Below, piece after piece: positions 9,529-19,347 of a DNA stretch of 64,000 nucleotides; position 1 is the stretch's first letter; every line of letters begins with the position of its first letter. The notes under the pieces were generated by a model, which was not told the origin of the DNA, ran no database searches, and saw only the letters and a list, made by a program, of their open reading frames with translations. The position numbers and the translations under genes are program-made. Location of the stretch: contig NZ_JANHOF010000017.1 of assembly GCF_024498075.1 (NCBI RefSeq), positions 1 to 64,000 of the forward strand, given 5' to 3'. This DNA comes from Paenibacillus mendelii. Lineage in GTDB: Bacteria; Bacillota; Bacilli; Paenibacillales; Paenibacillaceae.

Positions 9529-9834
9529 GTGAACATAAACTTGAATTTTACGGCAAAGGGAAAAATAGCAATCGAGAATTTTACGAACGAAGAACTGCTT
9601 GAAATTCTCACCAGATATTCCAACACGCTCAAAAAGAAGTATGCCATTGATATTTCGTATCCGCTTGAGTCGAATCAGAGTATCTGTGAAGACGGTGTCG
9701 TGAAGGTCATCGCCAACAACATCGAATGCGATGTCGACCTCTTTTTTAGAGAGCTGGGGAGAGATATTAAAGTACCGCTCAAGAAAAGACTTCAAGGCAA
9801 CCTAGACAATGTATTCAAAATGGTACGGGAATAA
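9529..9834 (+). CDS. Hypothetical protein
   Basis: A 101-residue soluble protein starting with GTG at 9529, with GGGGGG about 11 bases upstream. It is alpha/beta-like with an acidic middle and a basic C-terminus (KVPLKKRLQGNL). I recognise no family. A strong terminator at 9936 closes the unit, which supports its being an independent short transcript. Confidence 0.6.
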   Translation: MNINLNFTAKGKIAIENFTNEELLEILTRYSNTLKKKYAIDISYPLESNQSICEDGVVKVIANNIECDVDLFFRELGRDIKVPLKKRLQGNLDNVFKMVRE

Positions 9835-9935
9835 TTGAACCGAGGTAGCTTGCCCTGTTCCTCTTGCCGTCTCCGCCGATGAGCGTTGATGGTAACCGGG
9901 ATGTTTGTCTGGGGCTCTATCACGATGGATCCGCT

Positions 9936-9968
9936 CAAGCTTCGATAAGCTTGGGTTTTTTGTTTTTT
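9936..9968 (+). terminator. Terminator after the 9529 gene
   Basis: CAAGCTT pairs with AAGCTTG across CGAT, followed by GGTTTTTTGTTTTTT. Its place rules out a start for the next gene upstream of about 9970. Confidence 0.9.
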
Positions 9969-10081
9969 CCATAAAACGGAGGACTTTAGAACGAGTTGTC
10001 GAATTGTGTAGAAGATGTAATTTTGTGCGGAATATCTGTGGAACAATAGACAAGACCGCAATAACCGGGGGATCCATGATC

Positions 10082-13000
10082 ATGAATCATCTTCGCATTG
10101 GCCGTACATTCAAAGACATGCTGGAAAGGATGGCGGGGGATCGGAAGGAATACGTAAAGGTACTGCTGCTATTCGGCTATTTGTTCTGCGTGACGGCGGC
10201 TTCGACTACGGGCCGGACGACTGCAGACGCGCTGTTCCTAAGCCGGTTTGATAATTCTTTTTTATCGTTTATGTACCTGCCGCAGGCTCTGACGATGATA
10301 GTCACGGGTATCCTTTATCAGCGTTACTTTCACAAGGTACGTCTGGAAACGTTTATTCTGGCACTCATCCCGCTCATCAGCCTATTGGTTCTCTTGTCGA
10401 GGATTGGAGTCGGGCTGGAGCTTAGATGGGTATTCCCGGTTATTTACATAGGCTACGACGTATTTAATTTCTTGATGATTGTGTGCTTCTGGCAGTTCGC
10501 CACGTCGGTTATGGATCAACGAAAGGCCAAACGGACGATCGGGATCGTAGGCAGCGGCGGAATTGCAGGCGCGATTCTAAGCGGATTTGGCCTAAAGGCA
10601 TTCGTGCCTCTGATCGGAACCTCGAATTTGATCTATCTCTATGCGTTTCTTCAGCTGCTTGCCCTGTTTATCGTGATTTACCTCGTACGAATATCCCGCT
10701 CTACCGCAGCGGCAAGGCCGGCGGCTCCGCCGCCTTCTCGCGCTGCAGCAGCCCGGCAGGTACAATCTAAATCCGGTCTCTTTCAGAATGTCCCGCATTT
10801 GAAATATATAGCCATTCTAACGGCAGTTGTGGTGCTGTCGCTTACGTTGATCGACTATCAGTTCAAGGTGATCCTCAGAGGCACGCTGCAAAATGAAGAG
10901 TTAGCCGGGTTCATGGGCAGCTTCTACGGATTCTCAGGTCTTATTGCGCTTGCCGTTCAATTGTTCGCGGCGGGACGTATTCTATCGCGCTTCGGGGTGA
11001 TGGCCGCACTGCTCGTTTTTCCAATCATACTGGCAGCGGGAAGCTTGGGCGTATTGATACTCCCGGTTCTGGCTATGGCTGCAGTCGTTAAGGGCAGCGA
11101 CAAGGTAGTGGGAGATACGCTGTATGCCTCGGTCAATCAATTGGTCATGTTTCCGATCCGGCCGGAATGGCGGGCGAAGGCGAAGGGCTTCGTGGACGGC
11201 GTCGTCAAGAATGGGGCCAAAGGGCTGGCGGCAGTCTGTTTGCTGGTCTTCACTCCGCTTATGAATGCGGAACAATTCAGCTACATCGTTCTGGTGCTGC
11301 TCGCGGTAGGGATCTTCGCTGCGCTCAAGGTCAAGAAGGCTTATTTGCATACCCTCATGGAAAGCTTGAGAACGGGAGGGGATGATTTGGAGAAGGCCGA
11401 GCTGAATTTTATGGATCCGGCAAGTCTTCGCATTCTGACGGATGCCCTGACAAATCCGGATAAGCAGCAGGCTTTGTATGCGTTAAGAATTCTGCGCGGT
11501 ACAGCAGCTTTTGATCTATCCCCGTATATAGAAGGGCTATTGCAGCATGCGGACTCCGAGGTTCGCACCGAGGTACTGAGTGATATCGAAGCGTCGACTC
11601 CCCCAGGCTTGGAGGAGCAAGTAAGGGGGATGTTAGCGGTAAGCGATATTCAGATCCGACGCAAAGCTCTGCTGGCGCTTGCCGCGTACGCGGATGAACG
11701 ATATTTGGACGAAATATCGGAGCATCTCGAGGATCAGGAGGCAGAGGTCCAAGCAGCAGCCATAGCGGCGCTGGTTAAATATTATGGCATCGAGGGCATG
11801 TTCAGAGCGGTCGGGAGGCTGAAGCAGCTGCTTGGCAGCTCGAATGAAGAGGACCGGATGGCCATGGCGTCTTTGTTCGGCCAGATCGGCATTACAAGCT
11901 TCTACAAGCCGCTGCTTTCCTTACTCCATGATCCAAGCCATAAGGTCAGGAGATCCGCGCTGCAATCGGCGGCGATTCTTCGTGTACCCCTGTTGGTGCC
12001 TTCCATCATTCAAGCGCTGCAGGATAGACAGACACGGAAGGAGGCCGTCGAAACGCTCGCCGCTTATGACGGGGAGCAAATCTTGACGCTTCTTCAGCCT
12101 TATTTGGATGACCGGGAAGCCTCCATGTATTTGTTTGCGGTGTATGAGCAGATAGGAACCCAGCCAGCAGCCGGGATCCTTCTGTCCGCCTATGGCCGTT
12201 CCGATTTCGATCAACGGGACCGGATATTGGCCTCTCTGCAGCGGATGAACAAAGCCATGTTTCAGCTGTACCGGGCAGAGGTCGAGGGCTATATTCTGCA
12301 AGAAACGGAGCAGTATAGTCAATTTGCCGAGCAGGGCGCGGCTTTAGCCGGAGTGAATGGCTGCTCGCAAATCGTGCAAATTATAGATGAGCTGCGGTAC
12401 CGCATGTGCCAGCGGGCCTTTGGACTGGTAACGCTGCTGTATGAGGAGAAGATGTTCCGAACGGTCTTCTTCAACTGGTCCGAGGGCGACGTCATGCGGC
12501 AGGCAAATGCCACGGAGGTAGTCGATCAGACCTTGAAGGGGACGCTGCGGACGGCCATGGTGAAGCTGATGTCAGCCCCGCGCAGCGTGGTGCGGGCCGG
12601 ACAGGAGCAGGAGGAACGAATCGAAGCTGCAATCCGCTGGTTTTTACTGCAGGAGGATGAATGGCTTTCGAGTAATATCGCCGTATACATACAACAGCGC
12701 CCGGACAGCTGCCCGATGCCGGGCAATAATGAATACGCGGTTAGCGCAGAAGACCCGGAGCAGCTTGACGAGTATTTGGAACGCGTACGTTTATTGAGAG
12801 GCGTATCCTTGTTTCAAGGCTTGACTAGCAAGGAGTTATCCGTCATTGCGCGGCGGCTGCAGAAGCAGATGTTTCGTGCAGGATATCCGATCATCCAGGA
12901 AGGGGAGCCCGGGGACTCCTTGATGATCTTGGACCGCGGCCGCGCAGGCGTGTATCGCAGCGATCAGCAGCTGAGCGTGCTGAAGAGGGAAGACTGCTTC

Positions 13001-13663
13001 GGCGAGATGGCGGTTCTTACGCACGGCACTCGAACGGCTACGATTCGCGCGGAAGAGGATGTCACCTTATGGAGACTGGATTCCAATGATTTCTATGAGA
13101 TGATGATCGATCAAACCAGCATTGCCGTCGAGATGATGAAGCTGCTGTCGCGGAGGCTGCGTGCAGCATTGGCACGGGGAGGGAACCCGGACTCTCTCGA
13201 GAGGCCGGCGAGAGAGCTTCAAGAAGACGCGTCCGATATAACCGATATTTCGGATGAAGTCATCCTGCGCCGCATTTTCGTGCTGCAAAAAATAGAGCTC
13301 TTCTCGGATCTGACGCTGAATGAATTCATCGAGCTTGCCCGAATGGTGGATGAAGCCCAATTTGAACAAGGAGAGGTCATCTGCCAAGCAGGCGAGCTGG
13401 GCGATACGATGTATGGGATCATCGAGGGACATGTGCGTGTACACCGGGGTGCGGAGTTCATTGCATCGCTTCAAGAAGGCGAGTCTTTCGGGGAGATGGC
13501 CATCATCGACAGCGGACCGCGCTCGGCGGATTGCACGGCTGCAACCCGTACGGTTCTGCTGCAGCTGCATCGGGATCAGGTATTATCGTTCTGCTTCCAG
13601 AACACCGAGGTGCTCAAGAGGTTGATGCGGGTGCTGGCAGATCGTTTGAAAGGCATGCAGTAG
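10082..13663 (+). CDS. NTT/MFS-like transporter fused to HEAT repeats and two cyclic-nucleotide-binding domains
   Basis: A 1193-residue protein. Residues ~15-430 are a polytopic membrane region of about 10-12 helices resembling the ATP/ADP translocase (Npt/Tlc)-MFS family. Residues ~440-710 contain HEAT-like helical repeats (VQAAAIAALVKYYG, HKVRRSALQSAAIL). Two Crp-type cNMP-binding domains follow at ~900-1027 (FGEMAVLTHGTRTATI) and ~1066-1192 (FGEMAIIDSGPRSADC); both keep the Gly-Glu and an Arg of the phosphate-binding cassette. There is no HTH, so it is not a transcription factor. The start at 10082 lies 10 bases after GGGGG; ATG 10076 is the alternative. The substrate is unknown. Fusion implies transport gated by a cyclic nucleotide or related ligand. 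Confidence 0.8.
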   Translation: MNHLRIGRTFKDMLERMAGDRKEYVKVLLLFGYLFCVTAASTTGRTTADALFLSRFDNSFLSFMYLPQALTMIVTGILYQRYFHKVRLETFILALIPLISLLVLLSRIGVGLELRWVFPVIYIGYDVFNFLMIVCFWQFATSVMDQRKAKRTIGIVGSGGIAGAILSGFGLKAFVPLIGTSNLIYLYAFLQLLALFIVIYLVRISRSTAAARPAAPPPSRAAAARQVQSKSGLFQNVPHLKYIAILTAVVVLSLTLIDYQFKVILRGTLQNEELAGFMGSFYGFSGLIALAVQLFAAGRILSRFGVMAALLVFPIILAAGSLGVLILPVLAMAAVVKGSDKVVGDTLYASVNQLVMFPIRPEWRAKAKGFVDGVVKNGAKGLAAVCLLVFTPLMNAEQFSYIVLVLLAVGIFAALKVKKAYLHTLMESLRTGGDDLEKAELNFMDPASLRILTDALTNPDKQQALYALRILRGTAAFDLSPYIEGLLQHADSEVRTEVLSDIEASTPPGLEEQVRGMLAVSDIQIRRKALLALAAYADERYLDEISEHLEDQEAEVQAAAIAALVKYYGIEGMFRAVGRLKQLLGSSNEEDRMAMASLFGQIGITSFYKPLLSLLHDPSHKVRRSALQSAAILRVPLLVPSIIQALQDRQTRKEAVETLAAYDGEQILTLLQPYLDDREASMYLFAVYEQIGTQPAAGILLSAYGRSDFDQRDRILASLQRMNKAMFQLYRAEVEGYILQETEQYSQFAEQGAALAGVNGCSQIVQIIDELRYRMCQRAFGLVTLLYEEKMFRTVFFNWSEGDVMRQANATEVVDQTLKGTLRTAMVKLMSAPRSVVRAGQEQEERIEAAIRWFLLQEDEWLSSNIAVYIQQRPDSCPMPGNNEYAVSAEDPEQLDEYLERVRLLRGVSLFQGLTSKELSVIARRLQKQMFRAGYPIIQEGEPGDSLMILDRGRAGVYRSDQQLSVLKREDCFGEMAVLTHGTRTATIRAEEDVTLWRLDSNDFYEMMIDQTSIAVEMMKLLSRRLRAALARGGNPDSLERPARELQEDASDITDISDEVILRRIFVLQKIELFSDLTLNEFIELARMVDEAQFEQGEVICQAGELGDTMYGIIEGHVRVHRGAEFIASLQEGESFGEMAIIDSGPRSADCTAATRTVLLQLHRDQVLSFCFQNTEVLKRLMRVLADRLKGMQ

Positions 13664-13752
13664 ACTTGCATATTGACCAGACGCGCCTATAAGGAGTAAA
13701 ATCCAAACTAATCATACACAGCATGTACAGCATCATGAGGGGAGCATCCGTG

Positions 13753-14208
13753 ATGAGCAAGGAAACCTTCATCCAACCTGATAAGCAGGGCTGGGTGGAT
13801 CAATTCAGCTTTTCCATTCCGATTAAAGTTCGCTATTGCGAAACAGATTTACTGGGCCATGTGAACAACGTGAGCTACTTTATGTACTTCGAGCAGGGCC
13901 GTATCGATTATTTCGAGAATTTGAACCTGACGGAGGAGCTGTTCAGCGATGAGAAGGTATCCGTTGTCGCCGACTTGGAATGCCAGTACTTGGCCCCGCT
14001 CTTTCTAAGGGATCCCGTAACCCTCCATGTCAGAGTGGCGCGAATGGGCCGGTCCTCCATGGACATCGAATATGCTCTGGTCGTGCAGGATCAATTAAAA
14101 GCGGGAGGCCGGGGCACCATCGTGCTCGTCGAGACGGCAAGCGGCAAGAGCACGCCGATACCGGATCGGGCCCGTGATATCATCGGTACCTATGAAGGGC
14201 TGCACTAG
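13753..14208 (+). CDS. Acyl-CoA thioesterase, 4HBT hotdog family
   Basis: A 151-residue cytosolic hotdog-fold protein. The 4-hydroxybenzoyl-CoA thioesterase signature is clear: RYCETDLLGHVNNVSYFMYF followed by EQGRIDYF, with the usual Asp, His, Asn and Glu. The family hydrolyses acyl-CoA thioesters; the acyl group is unknown. The start at 13753 has GAGGGGAG eight bases upstream; the in-frame ATG at 13723 lacks one. It begins 89 bp after the cNMP-transporter gene and ends in a terminator. Confidence 0.88.
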   Translation: MSKETFIQPDKQGWVDQFSFSIPIKVRYCETDLLGHVNNVSYFMYFEQGRIDYFENLNLTEELFSDEKVSVVADLECQYLAPLFLRDPVTLHVRVARMGRSSMDIEYALVVQDQLKAGGRGTIVLVETASGKSTPIPDRARDIIGTYEGLH

Positions 14209-14226
14209 CCGTCCTTCTCCATATAT

Positions 14227-14270
14227 GAATCCCCGCTTCAGCATACTCGGCTGGCGGGGATTCTGTCTTT
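14227..14270 (+). terminator. Terminator after the thioesterase gene
   Basis: GAATCCCCGC pairs with GCGGGGATTC, followed by TGTCTTT. Confidence 0.75.
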
Positions 14271-14383
14271 CCCTTGTCCCCGTCAATAGAGGAAATCCGG
14301 CCTAGATGTAGAACTATTGAACGACATCTTATTCGGGCACGTTGAAGGTGCTAAGAGGTCCGCATAAACATTGGAGGTAAACC

Positions 14384-15400
14384 ATGCAGCGCGAAATCAT
14401 ATCACCGGCTAATCTGCTGGATAAGGACGGCAGACTCTCTCAGCATGGATATTCAACACAAGCCGTACTCACCTACAATCGGGACGGCATCAAAGCGCCG
14501 CCATGGCGGATTAAGGAATGGGACTTCTACCAGGTATCGAATGATGATTACTGCTTGCAGCTGACGATCGGGCATGTTTCTTATGCGGGCAGCATAACGG
14601 TTACCTTCTTCGAATATGAAACCGGCTTACGTTATGACGCGTCGACCATGCTTGCGCTGCCGTTTAACCGGCTGCGGATGCCCCCCTCTGCGGAGCAGGG
14701 CGATCTGGCGTTTCAACGAAAAGGCATGTCCATGCAGTTTGAGCATGTGAACGGCGGGCGCAGATTGCGATGCAAGACAACCGGGGGAAAGACTCCGCCG
14801 ATGGATATCGATATTCAGTTGTCCCAGCCTGACCGGACCTCGATCGTGATGGCTACTCCATTCGACGAGCACCCTACCTTCTTCTACTATAATCACAAAA
14901 TAAACTGCATGCCGGCCGCCGGCGTTGTCCGGATTGGCGAGACGGAATACCGGTTTGAACCGGAGAGCGCGTTCGGTCTGCTCGACTGGGGCAGAGGCGT
15001 GTGGCCCTTCCGGCATGACTGGTACTGGGGAAGCGGCAGTAAGATGATCGAGGGCAAACGATTCGGCTTCAATATCGGCTACGGCTTCGGGAATACCTCT
15101 GCGGCAACGGAAAACATGCTGTTCTACGACGGGACGGCCCATAAGCTGGGTCATGTGTATTTCAACCTGGAAGAGGACGGCTACATGTCCAAGAAGGTGT
15201 TTACGAGCGATGACGAGCGCTTCGAGATGGAGTTTACCCCGGTATACGACCGGTATACGGAAACGAAGCTGCTGTTCGTGGACAACAGCTGTCATCAATT
15301 GTTCGGGTGGTTCAACGGGAAAGCCGTCTTGGATGACGGCCGGGTCATTGAAGTGAAGGATATGATGGCGTTCGCCGAGCATGCGGCTAATAATTGGTAA
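14384..15400 (+). CDS. DUF2804 family protein
   Basis: A 338-residue soluble beta-rich protein. The C-terminal half has the pattern FGLLDWGRGVWPFRHDWYWG that I associate with DUF2804, a family of unknown activity whose fold recalls AttH/hydroxyneurosporene-synthase-like proteins. GGAGG precedes the ATG at 14384 at a good distance. It lies alone between a terminator and the MocR gene, with an imperfect hairpin near 15409-15451 after it. No signal peptide. Confidence 0.75.
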   Translation: MQREIISPANLLDKDGRLSQHGYSTQAVLTYNRDGIKAPPWRIKEWDFYQVSNDDYCLQLTIGHVSYAGSITVTFFEYETGLRYDASTMLALPFNRLRMPPSAEQGDLAFQRKGMSMQFEHVNGGRRLRCKTTGGKTPPMDIDIQLSQPDRTSIVMATPFDEHPTFFYYNHKINCMPAAGVVRIGETEYRFEPESAFGLLDWGRGVWPFRHDWYWGSGSKMIEGKRFGFNIGYGFGNTSAATENMLFYDGTAHKLGHVYFNLEEDGYMSKKVFTSDDERFEMEFTPVYDRYTETKLLFVDNSCHQLFGWFNGKAVLDDGRVIEVKDMMAFAEHAANNW

Positions 15401-15496
15401 GCGAGACAAGGGACCACACCCGGATGAAAAATCCAGGGCAGTGGTTCTTTTGTTACGCGTTCTTCTATGCCAGAATGATTGTGGGGGCGATGAGAG

Positions 15497-16948
15497 ATGT
15501 TTAACGATTTCAAGCTCATGGATGACCGTCCGGTATCGATTCAAGTGAAGGAATACGTGAAACGTTTAATTATAAAAGGCGCGCTGCAGGCCCATCAGAA
15601 GCTCCCGTCCACGCGTGAGCTCAGCACGCTGCTGAGCATGAGCCGCAACACCATTATTTCCGCTTACGAAGGCTTGGAGGATGATGGCTTCGCCTATGTG
15701 GTTCATGGCAAAGGGAGCTACGTTGCTGCGGCTGTAAGCAGTGTGGCGGCCTCGTCATGGGAGCTGGACTGGGGAGCGCGCGTGAACGCGCATGCGCGGC
15801 AGGCGGTGGAGCTCGATCTGATGAAGCGCGGCATACGCGCGAAGAAAGGAACGATCTCCTTCACCAGCATTGCGCCCGATGAGAAGCTGTTCGACCTCGA
15901 TAATGTGAAGCGGGCGTTTCAGGACCGCATGTCGGTGGAGGGCAACGTGCTGCTCAACTACGGCTATGCCAAAGGGTATAAGCCGTTGATCGATTATTTG
16001 CTGCGCTATATGGATCATAAGGGCGTCGATTTGAAAGGTAAGGACCTATTGATTACCAATGGCTTCACAGAAGGCTTCGATATCGTCTTGTCGGCCTTAA
16101 ACAGGAAGAACGGATCGGTGATCTGCGAGAACCCCACCCATAATACCGCGATCAAGAATCTTAAGCTTCATGGGTTCGAGATTACGGGAATTGCGATGGA
16201 GCGGGACGGCATCAACCTTCAGGAACTGGAGCAGGCGTTATCGGATAAGGCTTTCGACTGCGCGTATTTCGTCCCTTCGTATCATAATCCGACAGGCATT
16301 GTGATGTCCCCGGAGAAAAGGCAGACGTTAATGAAGCTGATGACGCGATATCAGGTGCCGGTCATTGAGGATGGCTTCAATGAGGAGCTGCGTTATTCCG
16401 GCTCCCATGTGTCGCCTTTGATGGCAGCGGCAGGACAGGGCAACGGCGTCATCTACTTGGGGAGCTTCTCCAAGGTGCTGTTTCCCGGACTCCGTGTCGG
16501 ATGGGTGCTGGCGGACCGGGAGCTGATTGATTACCTGGAAAGCATCAAGCGCGCCCGCAGTATTCATACCTCCACGCTGGATCAGTCGATCCTGTATCAA
16601 TATTTGCATAACGGCAATTTCGAGAAATATTTGAGGAAGGCCAGAGCGGAATATAAACGGAAATACGAATGGACGAAGCAGTGCTGCGAGGCGTTCATCC
16701 CCTACGAGCAGCTGTCTGGTGATGGGGGACTTCACCTGTTTGTCGCCTTCGAAGAGGGCTTCGATACCAGGGTGCTGCTGGAGGCCTGCTCCAGCCAAGG
16801 GGTTATCTTCACGCCCGGTGATATCTTCTTCACGAAGGATGGCCAGGGGCGGCATACGATGCGGCTAGGTTTCTCGAGAGTGGCTGATGAAGACATCGGC
16901 AAGGGGATTCGGATTATAGGCGAGACAGCCAGACAACTTAGGGGATAG
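15497..16948 (+). CDS. MocR-type regulator (GntR wHTH fused to aminotransferase domain)
   Basis: A 483-residue PLP-dependent transcription factor. The N-terminal GntR winged helix (~10-78) has LPSTRELSTLLSMSRNTI; the C-terminal fold-type I aminotransferase domain has PSYHNPTGIV and the PLP-binding Lys326 in GSFSKVLFPGLRVGW. MocR proteins sense an amino acid through PLP chemistry. It lies 10 bp upstream of ddl, on the same strand. A ddl-activating MocR regulator, DdlR, is described in Brevibacillus, so control of D-Ala-D-Ala metabolism is a fair inference; PdxR- or GabR-like roles are less suited to this context. Confidence 0.88.
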   Translation: MFNDFKLMDDRPVSIQVKEYVKRLIIKGALQAHQKLPSTRELSTLLSMSRNTIISAYEGLEDDGFAYVVHGKGSYVAAAVSSVAASSWELDWGARVNAHARQAVELDLMKRGIRAKKGTISFTSIAPDEKLFDLDNVKRAFQDRMSVEGNVLLNYGYAKGYKPLIDYLLRYMDHKGVDLKGKDLLITNGFTEGFDIVLSALNRKNGSVICENPTHNTAIKNLKLHGFEITGIAMERDGINLQELEQALSDKAFDCAYFVPSYHNPTGIVMSPEKRQTLMKLMTRYQVPVIEDGFNEELRYSGSHVSPLMAAAGQGNGVIYLGSFSKVLFPGLRVGWVLADRELIDYLESIKRARSIHTSTLDQSILYQYLHNGNFEKYLRKARAEYKRKYEWTKQCCEAFIPYEQLSGDGGLHLFVAFEEGFDTRVLLEACSSQGVIFTPGDIFFTKDGQGRHTMRLGFSRVADEDIGKGIRIIGETARQLRG

Positions 16949-16958
16949 AGGTGCGGAT

Positions 16959-17894
16959 ATGAAGGTTGGCGTCATTATGGGAGGCATTTCATCGGAACGC
17001 GACGTATCGCTCATGACGGGCGAGGTCATGCTTGCTCATTTGGACCGGGATAAATATGAAGTAACGCCCATCGTCTTAACGGAGCGGGATGAGCTGATCG
17101 GGAAGGTAAAAGGAATCGATATCGCACTGCTTGCGCTTCATGGTTCCTATGGGGAGGACGGTACGGTACAAGGCACGTTGGAGACGCTGGGGGTTCCCTA
17201 CACAGGAAGCGGCGTATTATCGAGCAGTGTGTGCATGGATAAAGATTTGTCCAAGAAGCTGCTGCGCGCGGAAGGGATTAAGACGCCTGACTGGCTCTGC
17301 TGGAACAGTATGGAGGAATACTCGGCGGAAGCCGTTGAGCAGCTGGGCTATCCGGTCATCGTGAAGCCCAATTCCGGCGGCTCCAGCATCGGAACGCAGC
17401 TGGTGCCAAGCGAAGAGCTGCTGCATGCGGCGGTTCAGGATGCTTTCCGCTGGGATGATTCGGTCTTGATCGAGAGCTACATTAAGGGAGAAGAGATTAC
17501 ATGCTCGATATTAGACGGTGAGCTTCTGCCCATTATCGGGATCCGCTCCGCGCATTCCGAATGGTTCGATTATCAGGCCAAATACGCGGATGGCGGCGCG
17601 GAAGAGCAAGTCATTGCATTGCCGGCCGAGGTCGAGGCGTGCGTGCGCGCGGCGGCGCAGGTTTGTTACCGGATCCTGAGATGCAGCGTGTACGGCCGTG
17701 TGGATATGATGCTGAGGGATGGCATTCCTTATGTGCTGGAAGTGAATACGCTGCCTGGCATGACGACGAACAGCCTGCTTCCCAAAAGCGCTGCAGCGGC
17801 GGGGATCTCCTTCAGCCAGCTGCTGGATCGGATCATTGCCTGCTCATGGGAAGAACACACAAGAGATCGAGGAGTGATGGGCCATGTCGAATGA
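16959..17894 (+). CDS. ddl: D-alanine--D-alanine ligase
   Basis: A 311-residue ATP-grasp enzyme that joins two D-Ala for peptidoglycan precursor synthesis. It shows GGISSERDVSLMTG (N-terminal substrate loop), LHGSYGEDGTVQG, the P-loop-like KPNSGGSSIG and VLEVNTLPGMTTNSLLPK with the metal-binding Glu/Asn. The length fits the compact Ddl form. It follows the MocR gene by 10 bp and overlaps the next aminotransferase gene by 11 bp, which argues for one operon and translational coupling. Since many Bacillota carry a second Ddl, it may be a paralogue tied to this regulator. Confidence 0.93.
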   Translation: MKVGVIMGGISSERDVSLMTGEVMLAHLDRDKYEVTPIVLTERDELIGKVKGIDIALLALHGSYGEDGTVQGTLETLGVPYTGSGVLSSSVCMDKDLSKKLLRAEGIKTPDWLCWNSMEEYSAEAVEQLGYPVIVKPNSGGSSIGTQLVPSEELLHAAVQDAFRWDDSVLIESYIKGEEITCSILDGELLPIIGIRSAHSEWFDYQAKYADGGAEEQVIALPAEVEACVRAAAQVCYRILRCSVYGRVDMMLRDGIPYVLEVNTLPGMTTNSLLPKSAAAAGISFSQLLDRIIACSWEEHTRDRGVMGHVE

Positions 17895-19068
17895 ATTCAT
17901 TACGCCGCGGGTATTGCAAATACCGCCTTCCGGTATTCGCGCCTTCTTCGAGCTGACCGAAGGAAGCAGCGATATTATCTCTCTTGGTGTTGGCGAGCCG
18001 GATTTCGTCACACCGGAGCATGTACGGGCAGCCTGCGTGCGCGCCTTGAACGAGGGGAGAACGATGTATACGCCCAATGCGGGACTGATGGAGCTGCGGG
18101 AAGAAATTGCCTCGTATCTGAAGGACAGCTTCACGCTTCAGTACGAGCCGTCGAGCGAGATTATCGTAACGGTTGGAAGCAGTGAAGCGGTTGATCTAGC
18201 GCTGCGGACCTTCATTGCTCCAGGCGACGAGGTACTGGTTCCATCACCGACCTATATTGCCTATGCGCCGATTACCTATCTTCATGGCGGGACAGTCGTG
18301 GAGGTGGAAACATCCGCCGACCAACAGTTCAAGCTCACCGCACAAGCGCTGCAGGAGAAAATAACGCCGCGCTCGAAAGTGCTCATGTTGAACTATCCGA
18401 ACAATCCGACTGGTGCGGTGATGACCGAGCAGGACTGGCAGCCGATTGCCGAGCTTGTGATCAAGCATAACCTGATCGTCATCTCGGATGAAATCTATGC
18501 TGAGCTGACTTATGGCCAGCAGCATGCCAGCATTGCTTCACAGCCGGGCATGAAAGAACGGACGATCGTCATTAGCGGCTTCTCCAAGGCATTCGCGATG
18601 ACGGGATGGCGGGTCGGCTATGCTTGCGGCAACCGGGAGCTGATCGCCGGTATGCTGAAGATCCATCAGTATACGGCTATGTGCGCGCCCGTTCTCGGAC
18701 AAATCGCGGCCATCGAATCGCTGCGCAGCGGATTGGAAGCGAAGGATGCGATGAAGGCGGCGTTCGATGGACGCCGGCAGATGTTCGTGAAGGGGCTTAG
18801 GGAAATCGGCCTGCCCTGTCACGAACCGCAAGGCGCCTTCTATGCCTTTCCTTCCATTGCGCATACGGGGCTGACATCCGAACAATTCGCCAAGCAGCTG
18901 CTGAGCGAAGGCGGTGTTGCCACCGTTCCGGGCCATGTATTCGGGACGGGAGGAGAAGGGTTCATCCGCTGCTCTTATGCGTCTTCGACGGAGAGGCTGT
19001 CCGAGGCGCTTGAGCGTATGGGGCGCTTCATGAACGCTCTGAGCTCCATGCGTGTGGCGGCGGGGTAA
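17884..19068 (+). CDS. Class I/II PLP-dependent aminotransferase (PatA-like)
   Basis: A 394-residue fold-type I aminotransferase. Visible motifs are NYPNNPTGAV, SDEIYAELTY and SGFSKAFAMTGWRVGY with the PLP Lys234. It resembles Bacillus PatA-type enzymes, which act on aromatic amino acids or N-acetyl-diaminopimelate. The 11-bp overlap with ddl and the MocR gene upstream suggest an amino-acid step tied to cell-wall precursors. The exact substrate cannot be read from sequence. Confidence 0.88.
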   Translation: MSNEFITPRVLQIPPSGIRAFFELTEGSSDIISLGVGEPDFVTPEHVRAACVRALNEGRTMYTPNAGLMELREEIASYLKDSFTLQYEPSSEIIVTVGSSEAVDLALRTFIAPGDEVLVPSPTYIAYAPITYLHGGTVVEVETSADQQFKLTAQALQEKITPRSKVLMLNYPNNPTGAVMTEQDWQPIAELVIKHNLIVISDEIYAELTYGQQHASIASQPGMKERTIVISGFSKAFAMTGWRVGYACGNRELIAGMLKIHQYTAMCAPVLGQIAAIESLRSGLEAKDAMKAAFDGRRQMFVKGLREIGLPCHEPQGAFYAFPSIAHTGLTSEQFAKQLLSEGGVATVPGHVFGTGGEGFIRCSYASSTERLSEALERMGRFMNALSSMRVAAG

Positions 19069-19347
19069 TGACATAACGCCAATCGATTATGCAGGTTATC
19101 GTCCGCCCTGCAAAAAAGATATTCATGTCAGCAAGCTTTTGCGAGTATAATGAAAGCAATCTTTCAAGTTGAGGTGAAGTGGATGTCATTCCGTATCGTT
19201 CGAAGTAATTAGTTTCCGGGCTGGAGAAAAACGCGTACCAGCCATCAAGGGGCTCGTCTGCCCTTTGGTCACAAGCTAACGAACATTCGGACAACGATCG
19301 GACAATGAATCCAGTGCTTCATAATCTTCTTGAAGGGTGATATAACG
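19069..19347 (+). other. Intergenic region with a possible promoter
   Basis: A 279-bp gap. TATAAT at 19146-19151 is a possible -10 for the methyltransferase gene, without a clear -35. A nine-codon frame starting at 19183 and a short open stretch over 19180-19280 look like chance or decayed coding sequence. No confident gene. Confidence 0.35.

Noticed and set aside
9905-10081. Upstream extension of the transporter-cNMP protein
   Set aside because: It would cross the strong terminator at 9936-9968; the start at 10082 has a ribosome site.
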